This document shows positions 9,359 through 19,343 of a DNA stretch of 64,000 nt, in pieces. The DNA lies in NCBI GenBank assembly GCA_947632435.1, contig CANRPC010000002.1, positions 62,001 to 126,000 of the forward strand, written 5' to 3'. The position numbers and the translations under genes are program-made. The stretch is from an uncultured Bacilli bacterium. GTDB lineage: Bacteria; Bacillota_I; Bacilli_A; RFN20; CAG-449. A model generated the notes under the pieces. It was not told where the DNA came from and searched no databases. It saw only the letters and a list, made by a program, of their open reading frames with translations. How positions within the stretch are numbered: the stretch's first letter is position 1; each line of letters opens with the position of its first letter.

Positions 9359-12300
9359 TTAAAAAAGAGTTAATTGATTACATTCAGGTAAATCTTTTAA
9401 TACACCTAATCTTTTAAGTGTTTCAATATTTTGTGAATTTAACTTAGTACGTGATTGCAAATCTTCAATAGATAAAAATTCTTTTGTTCTAGCTTCGATA
9501 ACAGAATCTGCAGCACTGTTTCCTAAATTATCAACAACAATAAATGGAGGGATTAATTGCTTATTTTTTTCATCAATTACAAAACGATCAGAGTCAGATT
9601 TATATAAATCTAAATTGGCAATTTTATACCCTCTTTCTGCCATTTCTAATGTTACAATTAATGTTTTTTCTATTTCTTCATCTTTTGCTGATTGCATTTT
9701 TTTAGCCTTTAATTCACGAATAGTTTCAATTCGTTTAAAAATTTCATCTTTTCCTTTTATCATTGTAAGAATATCATATTGTTTACATCGAGTTGAAAAA
9801 TATGTCGCATAATATGCTAAAGGTTGATATAACTTATACCACGCAATACGAACAGCCATAGTAACATACGCTACAGCATGTGCTTTAGGAAATAAATATT
9901 TACATTTATTAGCGGATTCAATGTAATAATCTGGTACATTATGTTCTTTAAGTAAATCTAAATACTCAACAGGTATTTTTTTACCCTTTCTTACAGATTC
10001 CATAATTTTAAATGATATAGAATTATCAACTCCTTTGCTTTGCAAATAAAGCATTACATCATCTCTACAAGCAATAATTCCATCAATTCCACATACTTTA
10101 TTTCTTATTAAATCTTGTGCATTACCGGCCCAAACATCAGTACCATGACTTAATCCAGAAATCATTACTAAATCAGCAAAAGTTTTAGGTTTTATTTCAT
10201 CAAGCATTGATCTAGTTAAAGCTGTTCCAAATTCTGGAAGTCCCATTGCTCCTGTTGTTTCTTTTAAATAATTAGATGAGCATTTTAATTCTTCTCGCGA
10301 TGAGAAAATAGAATGTACCTTTTTATCATTCATTGGAACAGTAGAAGGGTTAATTCCAGTTAAATCACCTAACATTTTCAAAGCAGTAGGATCAACATGC
10401 CCTAATAAATCTAATTTCAAAACGTTATCATGTATTGCATGGAAATCAAAATGTGTTGTTTTCCAAGCTGCATTTAAATCATCAGCAGGATATTGTATCG
10501 CGGTAAAATCATAAACATCATAATCATCAGGAATAACAATAATACCTCCAGGATGTTGTCCTGTTGTTCTTTTTACATCTTGACAGTGTTTGGCAATTCT
10601 TGTTTTTTCAGCATTAGAAATTGTTTTAGGATCGATTCCTAATTGTTCAAAATAACCAAGCACAAATCCATAGGCAGTTTTTTCAGCAACAGTTTCAATA
10701 GTTCCTGCTCGATAAACATTTTTTTCGCCTAATAATACTTTTGTTAAATCATGTGCACGTGCTTGGTAATCGCCAGAAAAATTCAAATCAATATCTGGAA
10801 CCTTTTCAGCTTTAAACCCTAAAAATGTGGCAAATGGTAAATTTTGACCATCTTGTTTTAATAAAGTATGACATTTTGGACAATATTTATTATCTAAATC
10901 ATAGCCAGATTTAACACTTCCATCCTCAATAAATTCTAAATATTTACATTTTGGGCACAGATAATGAGGAGGTAATGAATTAACTTCTGTAATATCTGCC
11001 ATTGTGGCTACAAAAGATGAGCCAACAGATCCTCTTGAACCGACAATAAATCCATCTTTATTTGCTTGTCTTACAATTTCTGAGGCAATAAAAAATTGAA
11101 CGGAAAATCCATATTTTATAATTCCAGATAATTCTGCTTCAAGTCTTTCTTTGACTTTCGTTGGCAAAGGATTTCCATACATTTCTTCCGCTTTTTTATA
11201 TACACGCTCAGTCAAACGATTATCACAATTTTCAATATGTGGGGGATATAATTTATCTTTCAATGGATAAAGTACATCGACCATATTTGCTATTTTTTGC
11301 GAATTATCGATAACAATTTCTTTTGCTTTTTCCTTTTCTAAAAATGAAAAACATTCAAGCATTTCCGATGTTGAACGAAAATGTTGATCTGGATTTTCAT
11401 AATGTGTTCCATCACGTCTATATGGATTTAAAGGATGTCTTACTTTACCAACAGCTTTTGCAAAAATATAAACATCGCGATATAGTTTATCTTCAGGATG
11501 CAAATAATGGACATCTCCTGTTGCAATAACCATTTTATTAATTTCATCCGCGGCAGAAATTATATCTTTGATAATTCTTTGAGCATGTTCTAAAGATGAT
11601 AATTGACCATCATTAACTAAAAATGAATAATTAGCAATTGGTTGTACTTCAATAAAATCATAAAATGCCATCTTTTCTTGCAAAACTTTTTTACTACGTG
11701 TCAAAGCACTATCAAAAACTTCACCATTAAAACACGCACTTCCAATAATTAAATCACTACGATATTTTTCTAACAAACTTCTTGGAACTCTAGGCACACT
11801 AGCAAAATAATCAATATGTGAAGCCGATATTATTTTAAATAATGATTTTAATCCTTCTTTATTTTTAGCATATACTGTAACATGTTTTGGTCGTTGATAT
11901 TTAATTTCATCATTGCTTCTTAAATTAGCTAGTTCATAATGTTTTAATAAATTGTTATTTTTGGTAAGTTTAGCTAACATTGCCATCCAAACAGAATTTA
12001 AAACTTCAGCATCATAATTTGCTCTATGGGCAGAAGTTTCATCATAATTAACAGATAATAAATGCGAAACTGTACCTAAAGCATGAGATTTGCTATTTGG
12101 AAATAAATATCTTGATAAAAATAAAGTATCTATGACCGGATTTTTAATTTCTTCTTCACCATTATTGACAAATGCTTCATTTAAAAAGCCAACATCAAAA
12201 GATGCATTGTGTGAAACTAAGATCGAATCACCAATAAAATCTTTCATTATTTTTATAGCATCTTTAATTTTTGTTTTGCCACGTACCATTTTTGTTGTAA

Positions 12301-13642
12301 TGTTAGTTATTTTAGTTGTAATTGCACTTAATTCCATTTCTGGATCAACAAATAAATCGATGTTATCGATTATTATACCATCTTTTACTTTTACCGCGCC
12401 AAATTCAATTATTTTATCATATCTTGCAGATAAACCTGTTGTTTCAAAATCGAATACACAATAACTAGCTTTATTCAATACGACATCAGATGGGTTCATG
12501 ATGTATTCAAATTTTTCATCAACCATATAAACTTCGCTGCCATAAATCATTTTTAAGCCATTTTCTTTTGCCGCTTTTTGAGCTTCAGGAAAAGCCTGAA
12601 CAACACCATGATCAGTTATAGCAATTGCATTCATTCCCCACTTTTTTGCTTGTTTACAATAATCAGTAATGGTAGAAACAGCATCCATATTTGACATTTT
12701 TGTATGCAAATGAAGTTCTACTCTTTTTTCTTCACTAGTATCTATATATTGTTCTTCTACTTCAGAATCTAATATATCTATATAATCTGCAACAACTTGT
12801 ATTTCATCGTTAAAGCGAGATTGTTGTACTGCACCACGAACTTTGATTCTTATACCTTCTTTATTTATTTTATCAAGATTATCCTTTTTAAAATTACGGC
12901 GATTTTCAAACGCTATGACCTCTACAGAATAAGTTCCATCATATACATAAAGAGTTTGAAAAACTGTACCCTTTTTAGAAGTTCTTTGCTCGCAAAAAAA
13001 TATTTCCCCATCAAAAGAAACATTTTTCATATCTAAATTAATATCTTTTAATTGAATTGGTTCATAATTACCTTTTACTCTTCTTTTTTCTGTATTATAT
13101 GCTTGTTTAGTAACATTAGTATATGTTGTATTTATAATTGATTGCAATTTTTTAATTTCATCTTCACGTTTTGATAATTCATTTGAATTTGTTATTTTAT
13201 TTGAAACAATGCTAGTTTTTAAAGAAATATCATCGAGAAGATTTTCCCACATCTCTAATGCTGGTTCAAAAGCTAATTCATGTATTGTACCATAAAAAAA
13301 TAAAGTTATTTGATCCTTATTTTTATCATATTCAAAGCGTGGTAAAGAATCAGCTTTTAAATTAGTAATGGATTCAAATTCATCTCTTAACAAGTTAAAT
13401 AATTGTTCGCTAGTTGGATTACTTTTATAAAGAAAATTTAAATTTGTATTATAAGGAAGAGTTTCTATACCTTCAAAAATTAAATTATAATCTTGATAAT
13501 TTAATATTCTTGGAGCTTGCAATGTTGCTTCAAGTATATTTTTTTCCTTATCAAAGACACATTTAGTAAAAATACAATCTTCATAAGGGTGTAAATCAGT
13601 AATTTTTATTTTTTCTAAAAATCTTTTTAATACTACATCCAT
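9359..13642 (-). CDS. polC: DNA polymerase III alpha subunit, PolC type
   Basis: A 1427-residue replicative polymerase with the full Gram-positive PolC layout. The N-terminal domain and an OB fold (about 190-295) precede the PHP domain beginning VELHLHTKMS near 308. The PHP domain is interrupted by the 3'-5' proofreading exonuclease, starting YCVFDFETTGLS near 395. A zinc module (CPKC and CPKC about 26 residues apart) follows, then the polymerase palm with PDIDLNFSGDYQ carrying catalytic aspartates. The C-terminus ends QLTLF, a likely beta-clamp binding peptide. It is last in the uppS-cdsA-dxr-rseP-polC run, 8 bases after rseP; the ATG follows AGGTG. No disruption is seen. Confidence 0.98.
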   Translation of the reverse strand: MDVVLKRFLEKIKITDLHPYEDCIFTKCVFDKEKNILEATLQAPRILNYQDYNLIFEGIETLPYNTNLNFLYKSNPTSEQLFNLLRDEFESITNLKADSLPRFEYDKNKDQITLFFYGTIHELAFEPALEMWENLLDDISLKTSIVSNKITNSNELSKREDEIKKLQSIINTTYTNVTKQAYNTEKRRVKGNYEPIQLKDINLDMKNVSFDGEIFFCEQRTSKKGTVFQTLYVYDGTYSVEVIAFENRRNFKKDNLDKINKEGIRIKVRGAVQQSRFNDEIQVVADYIDILDSEVEEQYIDTSEEKRVELHLHTKMSNMDAVSTITDYCKQAKKWGMNAIAITDHGVVQAFPEAQKAAKENGLKMIYGSEVYMVDEKFEYIMNPSDVVLNKASYCVFDFETTGLSARYDKIIEFGAVKVKDGIIIDNIDLFVDPEMELSAITTKITNITTKMVRGKTKIKDAIKIMKDFIGDSILVSHNASFDVGFLNEAFVNNGEEEIKNPVIDTLFLSRYLFPNSKSHALGTVSHLLSVNYDETSAHRANYDAEVLNSVWMAMLAKLTKNNNLLKHYELANLRSNDEIKYQRPKHVTVYAKNKEGLKSLFKIISASHIDYFASVPRVPRSLLEKYRSDLIIGSACFNGEVFDSALTRSKKVLQEKMAFYDFIEVQPIANYSFLVNDGQLSSLEHAQRIIKDIISAADEINKMVIATGDVHYLHPEDKLYRDVYIFAKAVGKVRHPLNPYRRDGTHYENPDQHFRSTSEMLECFSFLEKEKAKEIVIDNSQKIANMVDVLYPLKDKLYPPHIENCDNRLTERVYKKAEEMYGNPLPTKVKERLEAELSGIIKYGFSVQFFIASEIVRQANKDGFIVGSRGSVGSSFVATMADITEVNSLPPHYLCPKCKYLEFIEDGSVKSGYDLDNKYCPKCHTLLKQDGQNLPFATFLGFKAEKVPDIDLNFSGDYQARAHDLTKVLLGEKNVYRAGTIETVAEKTAYGFVLGYFEQLGIDPKTISNAEKTRIAKHCQDVKRTTGQHPGGIIVIPDDYDVYDFTAIQYPADDLNAAWKTTHFDFHAIHDNVLKLDLLGHVDPTALKMLGDLTGINPSTVPMNDKKVHSIFSSREELKCSSNYLKETTGAMGLPEFGTALTRSMLDEIKPKTFADLVMISGLSHGTDVWAGNAQDLIRNKVCGIDGIIACRDDVMLYLQSKGVDNSISFKIMESVRKGKKIPVEYLDLLKEHNVPDYYIESANKCKYLFPKAHAVAYVTMAVRIAWYKLYQPLAYYATYFSTRCKQYDILTMIKGKDEIFKRIETIRELKAKKMQSAKDEEIEKTLIVTLEMAERGYKIANLDLYKSDSDRFVIDEKNKQLIPPFIVVDNLGNSAADSVIEARTKEFLSIEDLQSRTKLNSQNIETLKRLGVLKDLPECNQLTLF

Positions 13643-13650
13643 AATTACAC

Positions 13651-14871
13651 CTAAAATAATCCAATGATATCTTTAAACGTTACTAAAATCATAAGTCCAA
13701 ATAATAGCATCAATCCAATAGTGGAAACAATGTTTTTTACTTTTGAAGGCATTTCTTTTTTAGTAACACCTTCCACAATTAAAACTAAAAAATGCCATCC
13801 ATCTAATCCTGGAAATGGTAAAAAATTCATTACGGCAAGATTAACAGAAATTAAACCCCATAATAAACAATAATATTCAAATCCCATTGCCGAATACTGC
13901 GCGGATAATTGAAAAATAGCTACTGGTCCACCAACTTGTTGAATCCCATCTTTAGTAAATAAAGTTCCTAATGCTTTAACTATAGCTACAGATGATTCAC
14001 CAACATCTTGAAATGTATGTGAAAAAGTTTCTGAAAATGTGTAATGTCTTGTAAAAAAACCAACTCCAAATTTTTGAAATGAATAATTTTCATCATTTTC
14101 ATTTTTTAGAGTTTTTAATTCAAATTTTCTTTCTTCATTTTTATCAGTAATTAAAGTATATGATAAAACATCATTAGCTTGTAAATTTAAACTTTCTCCT
14201 TTTTTTAAATTAAAAGTAACATTTATTAAATCATATAAATCATTACCATCATTAATTTCTTTTTCAACTGTTCCTTCTTTAAGAACATTTTCTTTTTGTT
14301 CATTTAAAATAGTAATTTTATAATCATATTTACCAAATTTAAAAACATCTTGTGAAGTAATATTTGCTCTTTCTACGACACTATTTTCTTCAACAATAGC
14401 AAAACCACGTTTAGATTCATCTAAAATACGTATATTTGCATTAGTAATTAAAAATAAAACAATAGCAAGAATCATATTCATAACTACACCAGCAGCCATG
14501 ATTATTGCTCTTTTCCATTTTGCTATTCCATCCAATCGTCTTTCTTTTGGTAAAGAAAGAATAATTTTTTCTTCTTCTGTTAATTCTTTTTCTTCTATGG
14601 CATTTGGATCTTTTTGTCCACCAATTAATTCGCTATCACCAGCATCTTCACCAACCATCGAAACAAATCCACCTAAAGGTATTGCGCGAATTGAAAATTG
14701 AGTTTCTTTATTTTTACCTTTATATTTAAAAATTAATGGTCCCATTCCAAGAGAAAATTCACGACAATAAACACCGAATAATTTGGCAGTTAAAAAATGT
14801 CCTAGTTCATGAATAACTACTAACATACTTAAACTTAAAATAAATACTACGATATTAATTATAAAGTTCAT
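13651..14871 (-). CDS. rseP: Site-2 intramembrane zinc metalloprotease RseP/RasP
   Basis: This 406-residue membrane protease has the zinc motif HELGH in the first helix (about residues 21-25) and the second metal site MNFLPFPGLDGWHFL near residue 355. A PDZ-like region lies between the helices. It cleaves anti-sigma factors and signal-peptide remnants in the membrane. The usual LDGG has become LDGW here, but the metal-binding aspartate is kept, so activity is expected. The start overlaps the dxr stop as ATGA, so translation is coupled. Confidence 0.94.
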   Translation of the reverse strand: MNFIINIVVFILSLSMLVVIHELGHFLTAKLFGVYCREFSLGMGPLIFKYKGKNKETQFSIRAIPLGGFVSMVGEDAGDSELIGGQKDPNAIEEKELTEEEKIILSLPKERRLDGIAKWKRAIIMAAGVVMNMILAIVLFLITNANIRILDESKRGFAIVEENSVVERANITSQDVFKFGKYDYKITILNEQKENVLKEGTVEKEINDGNDLYDLINVTFNLKKGESLNLQANDVLSYTLITDKNEERKFELKTLKNENDENYSFQKFGVGFFTRHYTFSETFSHTFQDVGESSVAIVKALGTLFTKDGIQQVGGPVAIFQLSAQYSAMGFEYYCLLWGLISVNLAVMNFLPFPGLDGWHFLVLIVEGVTKKEMPSKVKNIVSTIGLMLLFGLMILVTFKDIIGLF

Positions 14872-16028
14872 TTTTTTAGCTCCTTTATATAATTTATTGC
14901 CTCTTGATAAGCTTGATTATTTACATATATCAAATCTAACAATGTTGGATGATCAATTATTCGATGTTCATCCATCACTTTTTTGATAATTTCTTCAATT
15001 TTATCAAATTCTAATTCACCTTTCCTAAATGCAAGATTACAAGCTTCATTTGCTGCATTCATAACGCATCCTAAAGTTCCTTTTTCTTTAATACATCTTC
15101 TTGCAAGTTCTAATGCTGGATAACGTTTTAAATCAAGTTTACGAAAATGAAGACTTCCTAATAAAGATAAATCTAATGATGGTAATGTATCATTTTTTTG
15201 ATATTCTTTTTCAAATAAAGCAAATGAAATAGGTATTCGCATATCAGCTGGTCCTAAATCCGCGACATAGGAATGATCATTCATTTCAACTAAAGAATGA
15301 ATAACCGATTCATCATGTAATAAAACATCAATTTTATTTTCTTCAAAATTAAATAAATAATACGCCTCAATTATTTCAAATCCTTTATTGACCATAGTTG
15401 CAGAATCTACTGTAATTTTTTCACCCATTGACCAAGAAGGGTGTTTTAATGCATCTTGTAATGTTACGCCTTTTAATTCTTCTCTAGTTAAATCTCGGAA
15501 AGCTCCTCCTGAGGCGGTTATAATTAGACGTTTAACATCTTTATGATTTTTATGCATAAGGCATTTTGCTAAAGCGACATGCTCAGAATCAATAGGGTAA
15601 AGATGAACTGAATGATGTTTATCTAAAATATCATTAATTAATTCCCCACCTGCGACTAAAGTTTCTTTATTTGCTAATGCAACATCAATATCGTGTTCAA
15701 GTGCATACACTGTTGGTTTTAATCCGACAAAACCCACCAAAGCATTAACAACCATGTCACATGAAGAATTTGCAATTAAATCAATTAATCCATCTTCTTT
15801 TGTAAAAAAAGTAATTCGCGGATATTTTTTTTGCAATTCAATAATAGGTGCATTGCATACACAAACACTTTTTATTGATGGGAATTGTAAAATAATTGAT
15901 TCTAAAATGTCTACGCTTTTATTTATTGAAACTGCAACAAGTTCAAAACTATTATTAAATTTTTTTAAAATATCACAAGTTGATTTTCCAATACTACCAC
16001 TTGCACCTAATAAACATATTTTCTTCAT
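14868..16028 (-). CDS. dxr: 1-deoxy-D-xylulose 5-phosphate reductoisomerase
   Basis: A 386-residue enzyme of standard length. It has the NADPH-binding LLGASGSIGKST at the N-terminus, ALANKETLVAGGELI, PIDSEHVALAKCL and the substrate loop SGGAFRD. It makes 2-C-methyl-D-erythritol 4-phosphate, the committed step of non-mevalonate isoprenoid synthesis, feeding undecaprenyl diphosphate made by the neighbouring UppS. It sits one base after cdsA and overlaps rseP. Its TGA stop supports the standard bacterial code. Confidence 0.97.
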   Translation of the reverse strand: MKKICLLGASGSIGKSTCDILKKFNNSFELVAVSINKSVDILESIILQFPSIKSVCVCNAPIIELQKKYPRITFFTKEDGLIDLIANSSCDMVVNALVGFVGLKPTVYALEHDIDVALANKETLVAGGELINDILDKHHSVHLYPIDSEHVALAKCLMHKNHKDVKRLIITASGGAFRDLTREELKGVTLQDALKHPSWSMGEKITVDSATMVNKGFEIIEAYYLFNFEENKIDVLLHDESVIHSLVEMNDHSYVADLGPADMRIPISFALFEKEYQKNDTLPSLDLSLLGSLHFRKLDLKRYPALELARRCIKEKGTLGCVMNAANEACNLAFRKGELEFDKIEEIIKKVMDEHRIIDHPTLLDLIYVNNQAYQEAINYIKELKK

Positions 16029-16029
16029 A

Positions 16030-17049
16030 TTAAATCACCAATTTCAATAAAGGGTTATAAGCAATAAACAATATCAAAACACTACCTATTAAGCATGTAA
16101 TTAACACTGAATCAAAACGATCTAATAAACCACCATGTCCAGGTAAAATATTAGAAAAATCTTTAACATTAAAATATCTTTTAATTGCTGAAAACATGAA
16201 ATCACCTAAAACCGACACTATAGAAATAATTAACGAAAACAAAACACAAAAGTACCAATGTTTTATATCAAGAATTCCTTTTAAAAGCGGGACATTACAC
16301 CAATCTGCGATAAAAGCAAATAAAATTCCTGTTATCGTGGTTAAAATGCATCCACCTATAAATCCTTCCCATGTTTTTTTAGGAGATATACGAGGATTAA
16401 GTTTATGCTTTCCAAATAGAATGCCGACAAAAAATGCATAAGCATCATTTATTAACGCTCCACCAGCAAAAAATAATAATAATAATGAACTAGAACAAGG
16501 ATTATCGTAATGAATAGAATCTAATAATGGGTTTTCACTGATAACTTGATTATATAAATATTCAGGACAATATCTTAAAAATAAAACAGATTGTAAAGAC
16601 AAAGAAATAACTAAAGCCATTGTAATAATATAACATGCTTGTTTAATATCTATATTTGCATAAAGTATGACTGATAAGAAAATTAAAGCGACAAAAAAAG
16701 ATAATCCTAAAGTTGAAACTTTAATATCTTTCATTCCAATATTTGCAAAAATTCCACCTTTACCAATTGATACAATTCCATTATCAATCGCAGCATCAGT
16801 AAAAATCCAAAATACAAAAGATACCATCATTAAATAAATTAAAACGTATGTTAATAAAGGAAATTTCTTTTCTGTTGATATATGCACAAATTCATATGTC
16901 ATTATAATCGTGGCAATCAAAATATAAAAAGCAAAAAAGAAACCACCTAAAAGAATACAAGGAACACTTATAATAGTTAAAACAAGTGCAGTTAGAAGGC
17001 GAGTTTTTACAGATTTTTTCATTTCTTTAGATACTGGATTAATTTCCAT
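16030..17049 (-). CDS. cdsA: Phosphatidate cytidylyltransferase CdsA
   Basis: A 339-residue polytopic membrane enzyme with the C-terminal CTP-transferase signature: SPKKTWEGFIGG, then LGDFMFSAIKRYFNVKDFS and LPGHGGLLDRFDS. It activates phosphatidic acid to CDP-diacylglycerol for phospholipid synthesis. It is somewhat longer than the roughly 270 residues of Bacillus CdsA because of an extended loop near residues 90-180. Its start shares a base with the uppS stop, indicating coupled translation. Confidence 0.95.
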   Translation of the reverse strand: MEINPVSKEMKKSVKTRLLTALVLTIISVPCILLGGFFFAFYILIATIIMTYEFVHISTEKKFPLLTYVLIYLMMVSFVFWIFTDAAIDNGIVSIGKGGIFANIGMKDIKVSTLGLSFFVALIFLSVILYANIDIKQACYIITMALVISLSLQSVLFLRYCPEYLYNQVISENPLLDSIHYDNPCSSSLLLLFFAGGALINDAYAFFVGILFGKHKLNPRISPKKTWEGFIGGCILTTITGILFAFIADWCNVPLLKGILDIKHWYFCVLFSLIISIVSVLGDFMFSAIKRYFNVKDFSNILPGHGGLLDRFDSVLITCLIGSVLILFIAYNPLLKLVI

Positions 17050-17795
17050 TATTTAACTCCTCCATATCTTCTATCTCTTAAAGCATATGTTTTAAGAACA
17101 TTTTTAAATGATTCTTCATTAAAATCTGGCCAATGTTCATTAACAAAAATAAGTTCAGCGTAAGCTAATTCCCAAAGCATATAATTAGATATTCGCATTT
17201 CCCCAGATGTTCTTACCATACAATCTATAGGTGGAAGTTCTTTAGATTCCATATAGCTTTCAAATAATTTTTCATCAATATTTTCAGGATTTAATGTATT
17301 ATTTTTTACATCTAAACAAAGTTTTTTACAAGCTCTTACAATTTCATCTTTTCCACCATAGTTCAAGCATATGTTTAGAATAAATTTATCATTATTTTTT
17401 GTTATTTCTTTAGCTTTTTTAATTACTTCTTGTGTAGATAAAGGTAATGGTGATAAATCACCTAAAGTAATTATTTTTGCTCCTTTTTGATTAAGTTCTT
17501 TTATTTCGCTATGAAAAAATTGCTCTAAAAGTTTAAATAAATTATCTATTTCATCTTTTGAACGTTTCCAATTTTCCGTAGAAAAACAAAATAAAGACAT
17601 TACTCTAATATTATATTTTAAGCATAATAAAGCCACTTCTTTAATTCTTTTGCAACCTTCTCTATGACCTATTGTTCTAGGAAGACCTCGAGATTTTGCC
17701 CATCTACCATTACCATCCATAATAAAAGCAATATGGTTTATATTTGTAGCTGTTACTTCAACATCTTTTACTTTCTTTTTTCTATGAAAAAACAT
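17049..17795 (-). CDS. uppS: Undecaprenyl diphosphate synthase
   Basis: A 248-residue cis-prenyltransferase with the catalytic D27 in FIMDGNGRWAKSRG, FCFSTENWKR and the C-terminal MVRTSGEMRISNYMLWELAYAE. It builds the C55 lipid carrier for peptidoglycan and glycopolymers. It is the first gene of the operon in this window; frr and pyrH, its usual upstream partners, are not here. The ATG follows GAGGTGA. Confidence 0.97.
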   Translation of the reverse strand: MFFHRKKKVKDVEVTATNINHIAFIMDGNGRWAKSRGLPRTIGHREGCKRIKEVALLCLKYNIRVMSLFCFSTENWKRSKDEIDNLFKLLEQFFHSEIKELNQKGAKIITLGDLSPLPLSTQEVIKKAKEITKNNDKFILNICLNYGGKDEIVRACKKLCLDVKNNTLNPENIDEKLFESYMESKELPPIDCMVRTSGEMRISNYMLWELAYAELIFVNEHWPDFNEESFKNVLKTYALRDRRYGGVK

Positions 17796-17814
17796 TTTTT
17801 CACCTCAACTAAAT

Positions 17815-17820
17815 ATTATA
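17815..17820 (-). promoter_or_regulatory. -10 element of the uppS-cdsA-dxr-rseP-polC operon
   Basis: A perfect TATAAT lies on the minus strand 19 bases before the uppS ATG. The best -35 at 17 bp is only TTCATT, so the promoter call is moderate. Confidence 0.5.
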
Positions 17821-17914
17821 CCTTTATTAAATTGATAAATGAATTATAATAACTAAATTTTTAAAAATTTAAAGTAAAAAATATTAAATTACTTTTTTAT
17901 CTATTAAACTTTTT

Positions 17915-19159
17915 TTATTTTTTATCAGAAATTATATAATTCGCGGCAATTCTCCCTGTTTTTTGAGCAAGCACTACTGTTTTTGCCCCTAAAACAATAT
18001 CACCACCTGCATAAATGTGTTCAATAGATGTTTTAACTTCATCGCAATCTAAATAGCCTTGATTATTTTTTATTAATTTAAATTCAAGTCCAGGAATTTG
18101 TCCAATAGCCATAATAATATTATCGCAATCAATTATTTGATAATTACCTGTACCAATAGGTTTACTTCTTCCACTTTCATCCTTTTCAAAAAGTTTCATT
18201 ATTTCACATTTAACGCCTTTTACGATACCATTTTCTAATATTATCTCTGTAGGATTAGTTAAAAATTTAAATTTAACACCTTCTTGTTCGGCTTCTTTTA
18301 TTTCACTTTTATTTGCAGGTGCTTCTTCTAAAGAACGACGATAAACAATTACAACTTCTTCACTTTCACATCTAAGAGCCATTCTAGAAGCATCAATAGC
18401 AACATTCCCTGCTCCTACAACAATTGTCTTTCCTTTTAAAATTGGTTTATTACCTTTTTGATAACGAAAAAAATAATTTGCTGTTTTTAAAAAATTTAAA
18501 GCATCATATACTTTTTCATTATTTTCATTAAGAATGTTCATTTTCTTTCCTTTTGCTAAACCAATTCCAAGAAATACATCATCATAATCTTTTTTTAAAT
18601 CAATTATTTGATCTTCATTCAACATTTTATTATAAATAATTTTTACACCTAAATTTTTTAAATGATTTTCAAGTCTATTTATTCTTTCCGTACTTAATCT
18701 AAAATCAGGAATTCCATAACTTAAAACACCACCAAAAAAGGGCTCTTTTTCAAATATTGTTACTTCTGCACCTTTAATTACTAATTCTAATGCACAGGCA
18801 ATAGAAGCAGGTCCTGAGCCAATAATAGCAACTCTTTTGTTAGTAATTTTTGTTATCTCATCTTTAAAAGGAACATTATCAAAAACATATTTTTCCAATT
18901 TTCCAATATTTATTGGTGCTTTTTTCACATTTAATATGCAATGTCCTATACATTGTTTTTCATGAGGACATACTACACTACAAATTGTGGAAAGACTAGA
19001 ATTTTGTCGAATTATTTTTGATGCTTCTTCTAAGTTATTTTCTTTAATTTTTTTAATAAAATCTCTTATTTTTATTTCTGTGGGGCAACCTTGTTGACAT
19101 CTAGGCTCTTTACATGATAAGCATCTTTTTGCCTCTATAAAAGCATTAAATTCATCCAT
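17915..19159 (-). CDS. GltD-like NAD(P)H flavin oxidoreductase with N-terminal Fe-S domain
   Basis: The 414 residues show an N-terminal Fe-S domain with two cysteine clusters (CLSCKEPRCQQGCP and CSVVCPHEKQCIGHC). A FAD site follows at AIIGSGPASIACALEL, an NADPH site at VVGAGNVAIDASRMAL, and the C-terminal IYAGGDIVLGAKTVV. This is the layout of the glutamate synthase small subunit and relatives (NfnB, PreT). No large subunit (gltB, preA, nfnA) is adjacent, so the electron acceptor is unknown and gltD is not assigned. The ATG follows GGAGGG and a good promoter; it is monocistronic. Confidence 0.85.
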   Translation of the reverse strand: MDEFNAFIEAKRCLSCKEPRCQQGCPTEIKIRDFIKKIKENNLEEASKIIRQNSSLSTICSVVCPHEKQCIGHCILNVKKAPINIGKLEKYVFDNVPFKDEITKITNKRVAIIGSGPASIACALELVIKGAEVTIFEKEPFFGGVLSYGIPDFRLSTERINRLENHLKNLGVKIIYNKMLNEDQIIDLKKDYDDVFLGIGLAKGKKMNILNENNEKVYDALNFLKTANYFFRYQKGNKPILKGKTIVVGAGNVAIDASRMALRCESEEVVIVYRRSLEEAPANKSEIKEAEQEGVKFKFLTNPTEIILENGIVKGVKCEIMKLFEKDESGRSKPIGTGNYQIIDCDNIIMAIGQIPGLEFKLIKNNQGYLDCDEVKTSIEHIYAGGDIVLGAKTVVLAQKTGRIAANYIISDKK

Positions 19160-19184
19160 GTTTAACCCTCCATTTATTAAATAA

Positions 19185-19213
19185 ATTTTAGCATGCAGAT
19201 TTTTTTAAATCAA
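19185..19213 (-). promoter_or_regulatory. Promoter of the GltD-like oxidoreductase
   Basis: Minus strand: TTGATT (19213-19208), 17-bp spacer, TAAAAT (19190-19185) with an upstream TGC making an extended -10. Confidence 0.65.
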
Positions 19214-19240
19214 TAAAGTTAAAATGGGTTAAAAAAAAGA

Positions 19241-19297
19241 AAATAAAGATTTTTTTAAATAATTTTAAAGATAATGTAAAAATAAAAATCTTTATTT
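19241..19297. repeat. Perfect 14-bp inverted repeat between divergent genes
   Basis: AAATAAAGATTTTT (19241-19254) is exactly complementary to 19284-19297, with 29 bases between. It lies upstream of the M18 aminopeptidase and just behind the promoter of the GltD-like gene. It could be an operator pair or a leader hairpin, or chance in AT-rich sequence. Confidence 0.4.
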
Positions 19298-19343
19298 ATA
19301 AAAAACAATAAAAATAGTATTATTAATTAAGGAGGTTAAAAAA

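Noticed and set aside
12090-12464. Plus-strand open frame of 124 codons inside polC
   Set aside because: It lies opposite the proofreading exonuclease region of polC, has no convincing ribosome binding site or domain, and is a shadow. The same applies to frames at 9615, 14498, 15754, 48839 and 57879.
13651-14871. Loss of function in RseP because LDGG is LDGW
   Set aside because: The metal-binding aspartate and HELGH are retained, so the change is more likely a lineage variant.
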